NCBI RefSeq assembly: GCF_018812025.1
Contig: NC_063054.1
Span: 32,754,412-32,818,411, forward strand
Direction of reading: 5' to 3'
DNA length: 64,000 bases
DNA from: Megalobrama amblycephala
Lineage: Eukaryota > Chordata > Actinopteri > Cypriniformes > Xenocyprididae
Shown: piece by piece, positions 40,189 to 52,346 of the stretch
Numbering within the stretch: the first letter of the stretch is position 1
How the letters are laid out: each line of letters begins with the position of its first letter
Notes under the pieces: model-generated
What the model was told of the DNA's origin: nothing
The model's database searches: none
The model's input: the letters and a program-made list of their open reading frames with translations, nothing else
Program-made: the position numbers and the translations under genes

Positions 40189-42234
40189 ATGAAAAAACTT
40201 ATGAGCCGAACCTCCAAAAATGTCCTTGTGGTTTCTTTTGGATTTTTGTTCTTATTCACAGCATATGGAGGGCTGCAGAGTTTACAGGTAACAAATATAA
40301 ATCAGAGATTCCTCATTTCTCATTTGTATGTCGCTTTGGACTGCATTTGATAATGATGCCTAATAAATAATGATGTAAAAATCTTTTTGTTGACATTTCT
40401 CATAATCAAACTCTTGCAGAGCCCTCTAGAGCTTCAGTGTAACTTTCATAACTAAATAGAAATTGATCTCTAAATTGCTTAGCATGATGACAACATATGG
40501 TTATAAAAAATAATATAAAATAAATAAAATTCAACATATTTCTACATTAATATAATATAAATTCATAAAATAAAAAAAAATTCATAAAAAAAAAAAACTC
40601 CCTTACACAAACAATTTATGATTGATTTAAAGCATTTAAAATCATCAGAGAGGACAGAACTAAAGAAACATTGTGACATTGCTTTGCTTTGTTAAATAAA
40701 TGAGTGTATCACTGGTATTGATTTGTGGGTGTATTTATATTGACAGAAGCATGTTTGTATGTTACAGAGCAGTCTCAATGCTGAGGAAGGAATGGGCGTT
40801 ATATCGCTCAGTGTCATCTATGGAGCCATTATTTTGTCCTCAATGTTTCTGCCTCCAATAATGATCAAAAATCTGGGCTGTAAATGGACTATCGTCATTT
40901 CTATGGGTTGCTATGTGGCATATTCCTTTGGAAATCTTGCGCCAGGCTGGTGCGTGCATTTCCCTGCCTTTTGTACTTGCTGATCGGTTGAACAATATAA
41001 ACAAATATGTAAGCGTTGATTTTTAAGCTAAAAACATGTGGAAATGTGAGACACAGTTTCAAATCCCATGCATGAAAGGACTATTATGTGTGAAATATAA
41101 GACAGAGAACTTAAATTAAGATCGGATCGGAAGGGTTAGTTCACCCAAAAATGAAAATTCTGTCATTAATTACTCACCCTCATGTCGTTCCGCACCTATA
41201 AGACCTATCAGAACACAAATTAAGATATTTTTGATGAAATCAGATGGCTCAGTGAGGCCTCCATTGAGAGCAAAGCCACTGAACCTCTCAAGATCCAGAA
41301 AGGTATTAAAGACATATTTAAAACAGTTCATGTGACTACACTGGTTCAACCTTAATATTATAAAGAGACAAGAATACTTTTTGTGCACCAAAAAAACTAA
41401 ATAATGACTTTTCAACAATATCTAGTGATGGCCGATTTCAAAACACTGCTTCGAAGCTTTACGAATCTTTTGTTTCAAATCAGTTGTTCGGAGCGCCAAA
41501 GTTAGATGATTTCAGCATTTTGATACGTGATCCGAATCATTGATTCGAAACAAAAGATTCATAGAGCTTCGAAGCAGTCTTTTGAAATAAGACATTGTTG
41601 AAAAGTCATTATTTTGGGGCACAAAAAGTATTCTCGTTGCTTTATAATTTTAAGGTAGAACCACTAGTCACATGAACTGTTTTAAATATGTTTTGAGTAC
41701 CTTTCTGGATCTTGAGAGGTTCAGTGACATTGCTGGCAATAGAGGCCTCACTGAGCCATCAGATTTCATCAAAAATATCTTAATTTAAGTTCCGAAGATG
41801 AACGAAGGTCTTACGGGTGTAGAACGTCATGAGGGTGAGTAATTAATGACATTATTTTCATTTTTGGGTAAACTAACCCTTTAAAGGGATAGATCTGTAA
41901 AAGCATCATAAAAGTGGTCCAAATGACTTGTTATTGAAGGGTTATGGTAGCTAGCACAACTATATGAAAAAATATATTATATTTATACTGTCCAGAAGTT
42001 TAGAGTCAGTAGGATTTTTTTGAAGTATCTCACTTCAAGATTTACGCATTTCAATTAATATTAAAATTCCATAAAATTGAATTAAATAATCCTTACATAT
42101 TTTAATTGAATAATCCTTACATATTTTTACATAATTCAATTTGATGGGATTTTAATTTATTAATTGGAATGCATAAATCTTTAAAAAAAGAGCTTAAATT
42201 GTTTTTTTGAGTGATCAGAAATACAGTAAAACAG

Positions 42235-42275
<41 letters not shown>

Positions 42276-45200
42276 AAATAACTTTTTGAATAGATTTTAA
42301 AATGTAAAGCTGAATTTTCAGCATCATTACTCCAGTCTTCAATGTCACATGATCCTTCAGAAATCATTCTAATATGCTGCTTTCTTATTATTATCAATGT
42401 TGGAAACAGTTGTGCTGCTTAATATTTTTGTATAATAATGATTTTGTATAATAATCATACACTTTAATTAATAAAATTTCAAAAGAACAGCACTTATTCG
42501 AAATAGACTTTTTTTGTAACATTATAAACGCTTTACTAACATTTTTGATCGATTTAACAAATCTTTGCTGAATAAAACTATTAATCTCTTTCAAAATAAA
42601 TAAACAATTCTTACTAACCGCAAACATTTCAAAGTTAAAGAGCTAAAGGTTCTATTAGTTCAGTTAAGTTAGAAAAAATCTGCAGGTACTGAAGTCTCTG
42701 AAATGTTTCTGTTGTTTCTGCAGGGCAAGTCTGATGATCACCTCTGCCATTCTGGGTATGGGAGGTTCACCGCTGTGGTCTGCAAAATGCACCTATCTCA
42801 CAATAAGTGGAAACAGGCATAGCCAGAAAGCCAACAAGAAAGGCCAGGATCTCATAAACCAATACTTTGGCATCTTTTTCTTCATTTTTCAATCTTCTGC
42901 GGTATGGGGAAACCTTATGTCATCTCTCATATTTGGCCAGGACTCTAACATAGGTACAGTTGATTTAAATACTTTTACTTTTTAATACTATTTTGGTGAC
43001 TGTACATACACTGAGCGTTTATCCGTTTCTAGTCGAAGTCCCTGAAGAGAACCTGAAGTTCTGTGGTGTGTCAACATGCTTTGACAATTTCACCAACACT
43101 GGAAACACAACCCGTCCATCAAAACACTTAGTGAACACACTACTAGGCTGCTACATTGGTAGGTCATATTTGTGTACTCATGTAACATCAGATATGTTTT
43201 GTGTATGTTTGTATAGTGAACTGTTGACTTCATTTATATTATCCCCTGAAAAATGACAAAATATCTTGCTAAGAATGTCCAGCACTTTGTGTAGACAACT
43301 ACAAGACAGAACACACTAGCAATGAAATAGAAGCACCAAAACACTCTAGCAACCACATAGCAATGCCCTAGAACTACATCAGAAATCTATCAGAACCCCT
43401 TTGCATTGTGGTGCCATCTTTTGCATGGTCAAGCACCACCAAAAAATATACAAATTTAGTTTTCATTATTCTATAAAGGTCCAGTAAGACTATCTAACCT
43501 AGTGTTTTCTTGATCTCCAGGTGTGGGGGTTCTGGCCATGATTTTTGTGGCAATATTCTTGGATGACATAGACAAAAGTCTGGCCAGAGAATTTCGGAAG
43601 ACCAAGGGCAACGTATCATTTTGCAGCACCTTTCTGGCTACCTTCAAGCTCTTGAGAGATCCCAGGTTGTTGCTGCTCATCCCATTGACCATGTACAGTG
43701 GGTTCGAGCAAAGCTTCCTCTCTGGCGAATACACAAAGGTACCTGACCAAATACAGACTGGGCAGGGTCAAAAATGACAGGGTGCTTGGGTCAAAAATGC
43801 CCCCAAAATTTGAGATATGAGGTCAAAAAATGTTCTTGTTTTTAATATTTAGAACATATGATACAGTAGCAAACGGATGCCCTACACAGAACTTCAGTTT
43901 CCCCTCAGTTGAAATCACTTTCCGGGGACCAGAGGGTTTAGATGGAAAACTTTTATATTTAAAACATTAACATCTCATGGCATTATTTAGGATAACATTT
44001 TATTTTAAGGTTACACGTTACTACATGTACTAACTATAGTAATAACAGTAAATTATGCATAATTACAAGTAACTAACCCTAAACCAAACCCTAACCCTAA
44101 CCGTAACTCTATAGTAAGTACATGTAGTTAATTAATATTACTCAGTACTCATTTGAGTAAGTACAATGTAAATGCATTCATGCCTCCTCTGAGCTGCATT
44201 AAACAGTCTGTGTGAATACATCTACAATAAATGCCACTTTATACACATTTTGTTTGATTGAGCTTGATTGTGTCTTATCCTAATTGAATTTACTGTTTAA
44301 ATATTTACAGAATTTGGCATAAAAGATGGCAAATAAGAAATAAGGGAGCAAATATTGCACCATAATGGAAAAGTTAATTTCTAATTCATTCTCATGAAAC
44401 ATGAGCGTAATGTGTTTGTGGTCCTCTTGCCCTGCAGAACTATGTGACTTGTGCATTAGGAATACATTACGTTGGCTTTGTGATGATCTGCTTCGGTGCT
44501 GCTAACTCTCTGTGCTCATTTGCGTTTGGGAGACTGGCTGAATACACTGGAAGAATCGCCCTCTTTTGCTTGGGTAATACTTAAACTGGTTGATATATGG
44601 TTTAAGGTTAAATATGGTCTCTAGAATTCATGCTCATTCTGTCTTACTACATTTTCACAGCTGCAGCGACAAACCTGGGCTGTTTTGTGGGTCTTTTGTA
44701 CTGGGAGCCTCATCCAGACCAGCTGCCTGTGTTCTTCGTGTTTCCGGCCCTCTGGGGATTGGCAGATGCTGTGTGGCAAACACAAACCAATGGTCAGTGC
44801 CTCTTACTACATTCTACTTAGTTACCTATACAGTCAAGTTATTGTTATGAGTATTAAAGGAAAAGTTCAGCCAAAAATTAAAATTATCCCACAATTTACT
44901 CACCCTCCAGCCATCCTAAGTGTATATGACTTTCTTTCAGCTGAACACAATTGGAGTTATATTAAATAATATCCTGGCTCTTTCCAGCTTTGTAATGGCA
45001 TTGAATAGTTGCACCCATCTATCATAAAAGTAATCCATACGACTCAAGTGGATTAATAAATGCCTTCTGAAGTGAAGCGATGGGTTTTTGTAAGAAAAAT
45101 ATCCATATTTCAAACTTTCTTTCTTTCTTATGTTTAACGTGTTTTATATTACATATTATGGTATTCAAATTTACATTATGTTATTACATTTATAAAGATA

Positions 45201-45530
45201 TTTTATAGATGTTATACTGTTTTTTATTTCATTGCAGCACTTTATGGCGTTCTCTTCGCTGAGAACAAAGAAGCAGCATTTGCCAACTACCGCATGTGGG
45301 AGTCGCTTGGTTTTGTGATAGCCTTTGCTTACAGCACATTCATCTGCCTGTCCACCAAGATCTACATTGCTTTGGCTGTTCTGGCCCTTACTATGGTAAC
45401 TTACCTTTACGTTGAGTACAACGAGTACAAGAATCCAACTCCACCAGTGACTGACGACTACAGTAAACCAGAAAAGGCCGACCACACAGAACTGAACGAA
45501 AAAGACATTATTTCCCAGACAAAATTGTAA
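40189..45530 (+). CDS. unc93a: unc-93 homolog A (UNC93A), complete, 8 coding exons
   Basis: A multi-pass membrane protein of the UNC93 branch of the major facilitator superfamily. UNC93 relatives regulate K+ channels or receptor trafficking, but UNC93A's own substrate is not established. Coding exons: 40189-40287, 40768-40949, 42724-42953, 43033-43158, 43521-43738, 44438-44573, 44661-44792, 45238-45530. All have AG/GT boundaries and matching phases, giving 1,416 nt (471 residues), close to the usual length of about 457. It starts MKKLMSRTSKNVLVVSFGFL, then a first membrane segment and the family motif AYGGLQSLQSSLN. A luminal loop (exon 4) has two Cys and N-glycosylation sites (NFT, NTT). Conserved blocks include RLAEYTGR, ALWGLADAVWQTQTN and LFAENKEAAFANYRMWESLG. 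The C-terminal tail is polar. No break was found. Confidence 0.95.
41131..41884. mobile_element. Composite foldback MITE in unc93a intron 2
   Basis: Ends AAGGGTTAGTTCACCC and TTTGGGTAAACTAACCCTTT, with a TAGTGATGGCCGATTTC unit in the loop at about 41423. It is a third copy of the composite form described at 34382-35019. Confidence 0.85.
41995..42610 (-). repeat. Dispersed repeat copy with (AT)n, unc93a intron 2
   Basis: AAAGCTGAATTTTCAGCATC and GTCACATGATCCTTCAGAAA (about 42306-42365) are the inverted form of the family at 1886-2206. An (AT)n run lies at 42236-42273. Confidence 0.65.
43985..44150. repeat. Short dispersed repeat in unc93a intron 5
   Basis: ACATGTACTAACTATAGTAA is mirrored by TATAGTAAGTACATGTAGTT. 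Between them is a short CCCTAA-rich piece. Probably a small MITE. Confidence 0.5.
44856..45110. mobile_element. Partial TTCACCC-like MITE in unc93a intron 7
   Basis: Starts TTAAAGGAAAAGTTCAGCCA then AATTTACTCACCCTCCAGCC. The right end is missing. A relative with the same layout lies at 49643-50100. Confidence 0.6.
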
Positions 45531-45920
45531 ATAGATTTTGGTTGTTATTTCTGCCTCAGTATGTAAAATGTTAATAATTTTTAAAGTGTTGAAAAAGATT
45601 CTGTTTTTGATGTAGCATATAAATATTTTGATAAATCTTCTTTATAACTGTACAAAGGCAAATCATATTTTTCAGTACATGCATTTAAATACTTTTTTTC
45701 TTTTAATATGTTTCTGTTTACCTCATATTTACAGTAAGTGCAACAGATATAAATGCTCATATGTTAACTGTGAACACGTCAGGTTAACATTTGGCACTCA
45801 GAGTGTTTGGTAGATTAGGAGATCATATAAAAATATCAACATTGAGTAGGCTTGTTTCACTCATTTTGGGATTGATGTCATGTCTATATTGAGTAAATCA
45901 GATGGGGGTTTTTTTTTCTC

Positions 45921-45926
45921 AATAAA
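45921..45926 (+). terminator. Poly(A) signal AATAAA downstream of unc93a
   Basis: The first clear AATAAA after the unc93a stop codon (45528-45530), about 390 bases downstream. Its use is inferred. Confidence 0.5.
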
Positions 45927-45930
45927 ACTA

Positions 45931-47090
45931 AATTACACCAGCATCACCTTGGTGAGTCAAAGATCAAAGTTTGGTGTTGTATCACATGCCAAATCTACAT
46001 TAGGGTAGGATCCAGATAATAAAATGTGTAATTGAGACCATAAAAAATAAATCATGTATAAAATAAGAAAATAATCTTACTGTAACAATATATAATAATA
46101 TTTCCAGACAGAACATTAATCCCTCAGCATCACTGAAGTGGCAAAAACAAGACAGAATATATGTAAAATTGGAAGTAATAAAACTTCTTTTACGCATGCA
46201 CAAGATTATGATTATCATACAAGACAATCTTTACAGCTTTTATCAGCAATGTTCAAAAGGGCATTTCCGCATAGAGGATCTTCCTGAGATACTCGTATAG
46301 ATAGTAAAATCAAAGAATCATTTGCAGATTAAACACTTCCTGAAGCTCAAATGGTGTTTCAAAGTTTGTATGCATTATAGCATTGGCTATTACTGTTATT
46401 AAAGGCAGAATGCTGAAAATGAGAAGTGAAATAATGTAACAATGAATCAAAATAAAGTAATGTTTACGCTGAAGTACATTCCGTGCATCTGGGTTATAAT
46501 ACAGGCAATAACTCAGGTTACTAAATTTCTGAATGATGATAAATATCTGAATAAGACATTCACATCTTACAAGAAATATTTTTTATGGCAGCTCATAAAA
46601 AAGTTTAAAACATGTGATTGGATACCAGATAATATACAAATATTCTGTTCCCGCAAAATAAAATCAGATTTTTAAGTTAAAAAAAAAACAATGGGCTGAT
46701 AATGCAGTGAAATGATTGAGTATTTTACATGACATTCTACCTCCAATTTCAGTTACCATGACAGGATTTAATTAATTCCCAACATAATATAAACAGCTGG
46801 ACTATAATAAATTTGCTCTGCCTCTGCAATGAAGGCTGCGGTGTAACTCACTGTATTCAGTTGTGCTTTCTTCCTATATTTTATAAACTAATGTTATGTA
46901 ACACATTATGGTTTATGTATAGCCTATAACAATACAGATCAGCACACTACTGCAGCTACAGTGTTTTGCATTTAACCAGTAGATGGCAGCATTCACACTG
47001 ATCTCTCGGCAATGTTCCCATGTTCCAGGACTCAGGACAGAGACGTCCCTCCTTGTCGTGTTGGAGACTTCATATTGACCTTTCCCTTTA
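45931..47090. other. Intergenic, no gene seen
   Basis: AT-rich, with no repeat or coding feature I can support. Confidence 0.4.
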
Positions 47091-47291
47091 ATGAGTGACC
47101 AAGTGATTGTTGTAAATGAGGTCCGTAAACTCACAAACAGACTGGCATCTTCCTTTGGTGAGAAAAAGAGGACAAAGGCGGACAGCAGTCAGGGTTGTAA
47201 TGCTGTCAGGGACAAATTTGAGTCTCTGCTTTGGGGGCCAAAAGATCCACCTCTTCTCAGCGAATGGTACTCCTTAAAATTCAGAAAATAA
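47091..47291 (+). CDS. Possible small ORF or first coding exon, unknown
   Basis: An ATG-initiated frame of 66 codons begins MSDQVIVVNEVRKLTNRLAS and is rich in charged residues (GEKKRTKAD, AVRDKFESLLWGPKDPP). Its amino-acid balance looks more like real coding sequence than the other short frames in the AT-rich flanks. It lies just ahead of the Tc1 element. A GAATG|GTACTC site at about 47270 could be a weak donor, in which case this would be a 5' exon cut off from its gene. I recognise no family and infer no function. It may also be chance or a relic. Confidence 0.3.
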   Translation: MSDQVIVVNEVRKLTNRLASSFGEKKRTKADSSQGCNAVRDKFESLLWGPKDPPLLSEWYSLKFRK

Positions 47292-47360
47292 GTAAAATGG
47301 TTTAAGTAGGCCTGAGTTTTTTTCAGTTTTTTTACAACACAAAAGGAGGAAGTACATGTA

Positions 47361-48954
47361 CAAACCCGATTCCAAAAAAGTTGGGACACTGTACAAATTG
47401 TGAATAAAAAAGGAATACAATAATTTAAAAATCTCATAAACTTATATTTATTCACAATAGAATATAGATAACATATCAAATGTTGAAAGTGAGACATTTT
47501 GAAATGTCATGCCAAATATTGGCTCATTTTGGATTTCATGAGAGCTACACATTCCAAAAAAGTTGGGACAGGTAGCAATAAGAGGCTGGAAAAGTTACAT
47601 GTACATATAAGGAACAGCTGGAGGACCAATTTGCAACTTATTAGGTCAATTGGCAACATGATCGGGTATAAAAAGAGCCTCTCAGAGTGGCAGTGTCTCT
47701 CAGAAGTCAAGATGGGCAGAGGATCACCAATTCCCCCAATGCTGCGGCGAAAAATTGTGGAGCAATATCAGAAAGGAGTTTCTCAGAGAAAAATTGCAAA
47801 GAGTTTGAAGTTATCATCATCTACAGTGCATAATATCATCCAAAGATTCAGAGAATCTGGATCAATCTCTGTGCGTAAGGGTCAAGGCCGGAAAACCATA
47901 CTGGATGCCCGTGATCTTCGGGCCCTTAGACAGCACTGCATCACATACAGGAATGCTACTGTAATGGAAATCACATCATGGGCTCAGGAATACTTCCAGA
48001 AAACATTGTCGGTGAACACAATCCACCGTGCCATTCGCCGTTGCCAGCTAAAACTCTATAGGTCAAAAAAGAAGCCATATCTAAACATGATCCAGAAGCG
48101 CAGGCGTTTTCTCTGGGTCAAGGCTCATTTAAAATGGACTGTGGCAAAGTGGAAAACTGTTCTGTGGTCAGACGAATCAAAATTTGAAGTTCTTTTTGGA
48201 AAACTGGGACACCATGTCATCTGGACTAAAGAGGACAAGGACAACCCAAGATGTTTTCAGCGTTCAGTTCAGAAGCCTGCATCTCTGATGGTATGGGGAT
48301 GCATGAGTGCATGTGGCATGCGCAGCTTATACATCTGGAAAGGCACCATCAATGCTGAAAGGTATATCCAAGTTCTAGAACAACATATGCTCCCATCCAG
48401 ACGTCGTCTCTTTCAGGGAAGACCTTGCATTTTCCAACATGACAATGTCAGACCACATACTGCATCAATTACAACATCATGGCTGCGTAGAAGGAGGATC
48501 CGGGTACTGAAATGGCCAGCCTGCAGTCCAGATCTTTCACCCATAGAAAACATTTGACGCATCATAAAGAGGAAGATGCGACAAAGAAGACCTAAAACAG
48601 TTGAGCAACTAGAAGCCTGTATTAGACAAGAATGGGACAACATTCCTATTCCTAAACTTGAGCAATTTGTCTCCTCAGTCCCCAGACATTTGCAGACTGT
48701 TATAAAAAGAAGAGGGGATGCCACACAGTGGTAAACATGGCCTTGTCCCAACTTTTTTGAGATGTGTTGATGCCATGAAATTTAAAATCAACTTATTTTT
48801 CCTTTAAAATGATACATTTTCTCAGTTTAAACATTTGATATGTCATCTATGTTATATTCTGAATAAAATATTGAAATTTGAAACTTCCACATCATTGTAC
48901 TCTGTTTTTATTCACAATTTGTACAGTGTCCCAACCTTTTTGGGATCGGGTTTG
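47361..48954 (+). mobile_element. Tc1/mariner transposon, 1,594 bp, TA-flanked
   Basis: The terminal inverted repeats start CAAACCCGATTCCAAAAAAG and end with the near complement, and TA lies on both sides (47359-47360, 48955-48956). Each end carries a second inner copy of the AAAAAAGTTGGGACA motif (about 47555 and, inverted, about 48745). This gives the IR/DR arrangement of two direct repeats per end found in Sleeping Beauty-type elements. The transposase ORF lies between them. Confidence 0.95.
47712..48734 (+). pseudogene. Tc1-like transposase, one nonsense codon
   Basis: A DD34E cut-and-paste transposase. The frame from ATG at 47712 to TAA at 48732-48734 would be 340 residues, the normal family length. 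The N-terminus carries the paired helix-turn-helix DNA-binding region (QRKIAKSLKLSSSTVHNIIQ), followed by a GRKT/AT-hook-like segment. The catalytic residues are visible: D in WSDESKF, D in HDNVRPHTA, and E in SPDLSPIEN, with 34 residues between the last two. A TGA at 48555-48557 stands directly after PIENI, where relatives have Trp, and truncates the protein at residue 281. The in-frame ATG at 47499 lies in the inverted-repeat region and is not the likely start. Confidence 0.93.
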
Positions 48955-49642
48955 TATTTGTCCCGAACCGTCACGTGGTACGGACGTTACGGTTCGGTTC
49001 ATGCAGTCACACACTCCAATCCAAAAGAAGGCACGCACAGTAGGCTAATGCTTTTTAGCCTAACCTATTTTAACCAGCATTAACCACCAATAATCGCAAT
49101 AAGCTCTGTGTTTTGTTACTTTCGATTAGAAACAAAGTGCCATCTTTCAAATGATGTCCATTTTATCACGAAATTCAAACAATAAATGCCATTTTGATGC
49201 TTTTTGATGTGGCGTGTCAGATCGCTGTATAGCGCCTCAGTTAAAACGGCAGCGCGGAGCGCGAGTATCCCTTCCTCTTCGCTACTACAGAATGAAGGTA
49301 TGTTGAAAGAGACAGTACAACTTACTGAAACGTATCATATCTTGTGTAATTGCTCAATCAGTGTTTCAACTGCGGAAGGATATCAGTAAAACAGTTTGTA
49401 AACAACATGTCACATAGTGTTACATTTACCTCAGAAAAGCCATTCAGTGTCAACAGCTTGTTAGTTCACTAGAGAAACAAACTGTTTCACTAAATATATG
49501 CACTATATTAGCCTATATATTAATTATATTTTACTTAACCTGTTAGTTAATGTAAGGCCTAAATAAATCCATCATGAAAACAAGTTATGACAGCCACTGT
49601 GTAAATGATTATATTTCAACAACGAATAGGAGAAACAGAAGT

Positions 49643-50100
49643 TAAAGGACTAGTCCACTATCAAATAAAATGTTCCTGATAATTTACTCACCCCCATGTC
49701 ATCCAAGATGTTCATGTCTTTCTTTCTTCAGTCGAAAAGAAATTAAGGTTTTTGATGAAAACATTCCAGGATTATTCTCCTTATAGTGGACTTCAATGGC
49801 CTCCAGATGGTTGAAGGTCAAAATTACAGTTTCAGTGCAGCTTCAAAGGGCTTTAAATGATACCAGATGAGGAATAATGGTCTTATCTAGCTAAACCATC
49901 GGTCATTTTTGAAAAAAATACAACGCTATATGCTTTATAAACACAAATTATCGCCTTGCACGTGCTTCCGCTTTCTGCATTCTTTAAAAAGCTTATGCTG
50001 TATGTCCTATACCTTCCCTATTCTACTTACGGAAAAAAAGAAACTGGCGCCGCGTTCGTTCCAAAAGTTGAAAAGTTCATTTACTCGTTGCATCAAAAAA
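49643..50100. mobile_element. MITE, relative of the TTCACCC foldback group
   Basis: Starts TTAAAGGACTAGTCCACTAT then AATTTACTCACCCCCATGTC. No matching right end was found before the next element begins. Confidence 0.5.
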
Positions 50101-50116
50101 GTAATCTGTTTACTTA

Positions 50117-50385
50117 AAGGGATAGTTCACCCAAAAATGAAAATTATGTCATCATTTACTCACCCTCAAGTTGTTCCAAACCTGTAAAAATGTCTTTGTT
50201 CTGTTGAACACAAAGGAAGATATTTTAAAGAAAGTTTGTAACCAGGCCGCTTTGGGGCACCATTGACTTCCATACTAGAAAAAAAAATACTATGGAAGTC
50301 AATGGTGCCACAGAACTGTTCAGTTTCCCACATTTTTTAAAACATCTTCCTTTGTGTTTAACATAACAAAAAAATGTATAGGAGT
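50117..50385. mobile_element. TTCACCC foldback MITE, right end lost
   Basis: Starts TTAAAGGGATAGTTCACCCA. The centre shows ATTGACTTCCATACTAG and its inverse. The right terminus is missing where the next element begins at 50386. Confidence 0.8.
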
Positions 50386-50636
50386 TAGGGCTGGGCGATA
50401 TATCGTATGCGATTGTCACGCGCATTTCGTCAGTAAAGCCGGTTCCCTGATTATCGCTAAATCGCCATCACCTGCTTTCAAATGGAGCGGCATTTAATAG
50501 ACAGAACCGTAGTTCACTGACAAGCTACGCAATTTCACGTTCATTATCGCATATGAATCGCCTTCGATAATGAACGCGATATTGCGTAGCTTGTCAGTGA
50601 TCTACGGCTCTGTCTATTAAATACCGTTCCATTTAA
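50386..50636. mobile_element. TAGGGCTGGGCGATATATCG MITE, right-truncated
   Basis: Homologous to 12616-12820 but with a longer palindromic body. It stops abruptly at about 50636, after GTTCCATTT, without its right inverted repeat or a target duplication. A deletion must have removed the right end. Confidence 0.8.
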
Positions 50637-50639
50637 ACA

Positions 50640-50846
50640 TCAATAGATCAATGTAGATTTCAGTCTGAGATTTTCTCAGAGAAATTTGTAGTTTTTGATC
50701 AGAATTATCAGCTAATAAAGGTAAATTGTCATACTCTGGTAGACTGGAGGGATGGTGAGCATTTTCTACATAGTCTGAATTGAGTTTCCACAGAGTTGTA
50801 CCTTCACCGGTGGTAGAGATCTTTGATGGAATCATGTCCTCATGTT
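50640..50846 (-). pseudogene. Candidate exon of the CENPJ-like gene, 3' end lost
   Basis: An open frame on the minus strand follows an acceptor-like TTTAATATCAG (ending at 50847). It encodes a serine/acid-rich, gene-like sequence (EDMIPSKISTTGEGTTLWKL; DYVENAHHPSSLPEYDNLPL). It requires a phase-1 intron, whereas the upstream exon at 52610-52773 ends in phase 0. Either an exon between them is missing or unseen, or this is not the same transcript. No donor was found, and the frame runs into the truncated MITE at 50636. Confidence 0.35.
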
Positions 50847-51362
50847 CTGATATTAAAGACATGCAAAGTAAACTTGTATAATGTTTTTCTTCGTCTGCTG
50901 GTCGAATGGAAACAAACTCAAATGCATTTGCAATAATTGAAGCTGTATTATATTTTTTATTTTAAAGTTTTCACATGATTTTATACAATTTTATTCATTG
51001 GTTTGTTAATATTATGACTAAACTTATTGGCATAGTTTTGCGTATGACAAGTCAGGTAACCTGAACTTAGAGAAATAAAATGTAATGCAATTTATCTTTC
51101 CAACATTATGCAAGATAATATAAAGTCTTGGAAATTAACATCTGCATTGTTAGGAATAGTGAAGTAAAAATCAGCTTGTTATGCAAATATATGAGATGTG
51201 GCAAATCTTTTAAACAAGTCATGTCCTTTTGCTATAAAAGGCAATAGTTGCCCCTCATCTTTTTGCTCATGCAGGAATGAATGTGTTAAATAACCATTTA
51301 ACAAGTGATATAATTATGCATCAGTACTGCTTATCTAAAACATGGAAAAGTCAGTATTTAAA

Positions 51363-51480
51363 GCATAGAGCTGGGCGATATGGACAAAACATCATATCTC
51401 TAATATCTCTATTTTATGGAGATATATATCTCTAAATGGAGATATATAATCTCAGTATTTTGTACATTTTCTGTTTGAAC
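51363..51480. repeat. hAT-like MITE end fragment
   Basis: AGAGCTGGGCGATATGGACA resembles the TAGGGCTGGGCGATAT terminus of the element at 50386. The other end was not found. Confidence 0.35.
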
Positions 51481-51484
51481 TAAA

Positions 51485-52340
51485 ACAAAATTTGTATTTA
51501 ATTAAAAAAAAAGTTATATAAATGCTACAAACAATGTTCATATTGAAGGCTATGAAAACAAACATGAATGTAACCTGCCTTATGTGCAAAAAAAGGGGTC
51601 AAATCACATTAGGCCTACATTCTAACATTGTAACATTACATTCTAAACTTTAACTTTTTTTAAAGCAGTTAAATACACTAAAATAAAAATGAAAATAAAA
51701 ACAAAAGCACAGACTAATTATTAGGCTATTTTGATTCCCCTACAATAGTCACTTTATAGTTACTGCTGTCAGTAACAAAAAAAAAAAAAAAAAAAACTTA
51801 GTTGTAGGTTCGAAATTCTACATATGGCACATTGATGTTCACCAACAAAAACAAATATTCAACAACAAATATTTTAGCAAAATGTATATTTTAGAATTAT
51901 TGCACTCCTGTTAATCCTGCAAAATCGGCAGCCCAGTTCCTGCGCACATATATATATATTCCCTGTGATACGTTGCAATCACTATTTATTTTCTTATGTA
52001 TTTCATATTCTTATGTATTTTACATGTGCTTCTCCTTTAAGAGATTATTTGCAGATTTATATTCTTTTTATATATTTATTATCATTATTGTGTTAATCAA
52101 AATGCTTGTTACAACTATTTTGGGTTCTATTATAAGAGTTATTGCTTCAAATTAGTATGTTATATTATAGTATATTATATTACTTTATTCATTGTGTTTT
52201 ATGTTTTACTTGCATTTCATGTTACTATAATTCTTTTTGCATGTATTATTATTATTGTTTTGATTATTGATATGTAGAGAATATGGTATCTCAAAAGGAA
52301 TTTTATGACAACACTATTGTAAATGTACATTTTTCAAAAG
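51485..52340. other. Intron or intergenic, nothing recognised
   Basis: Very AT-rich, with an A-run at 51777-51796 and no coding-like frame. Confidence 0.4.
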
Positions 52341-52346
52341 ACCAAC

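Noticed and set aside
44089..44104. CCCTAACCCTAACC-like telomeric motif in unc93a intron 5
   Set aside because: Only two to three units, lying inside a small dispersed repeat. Not evidence of a telomere fusion.
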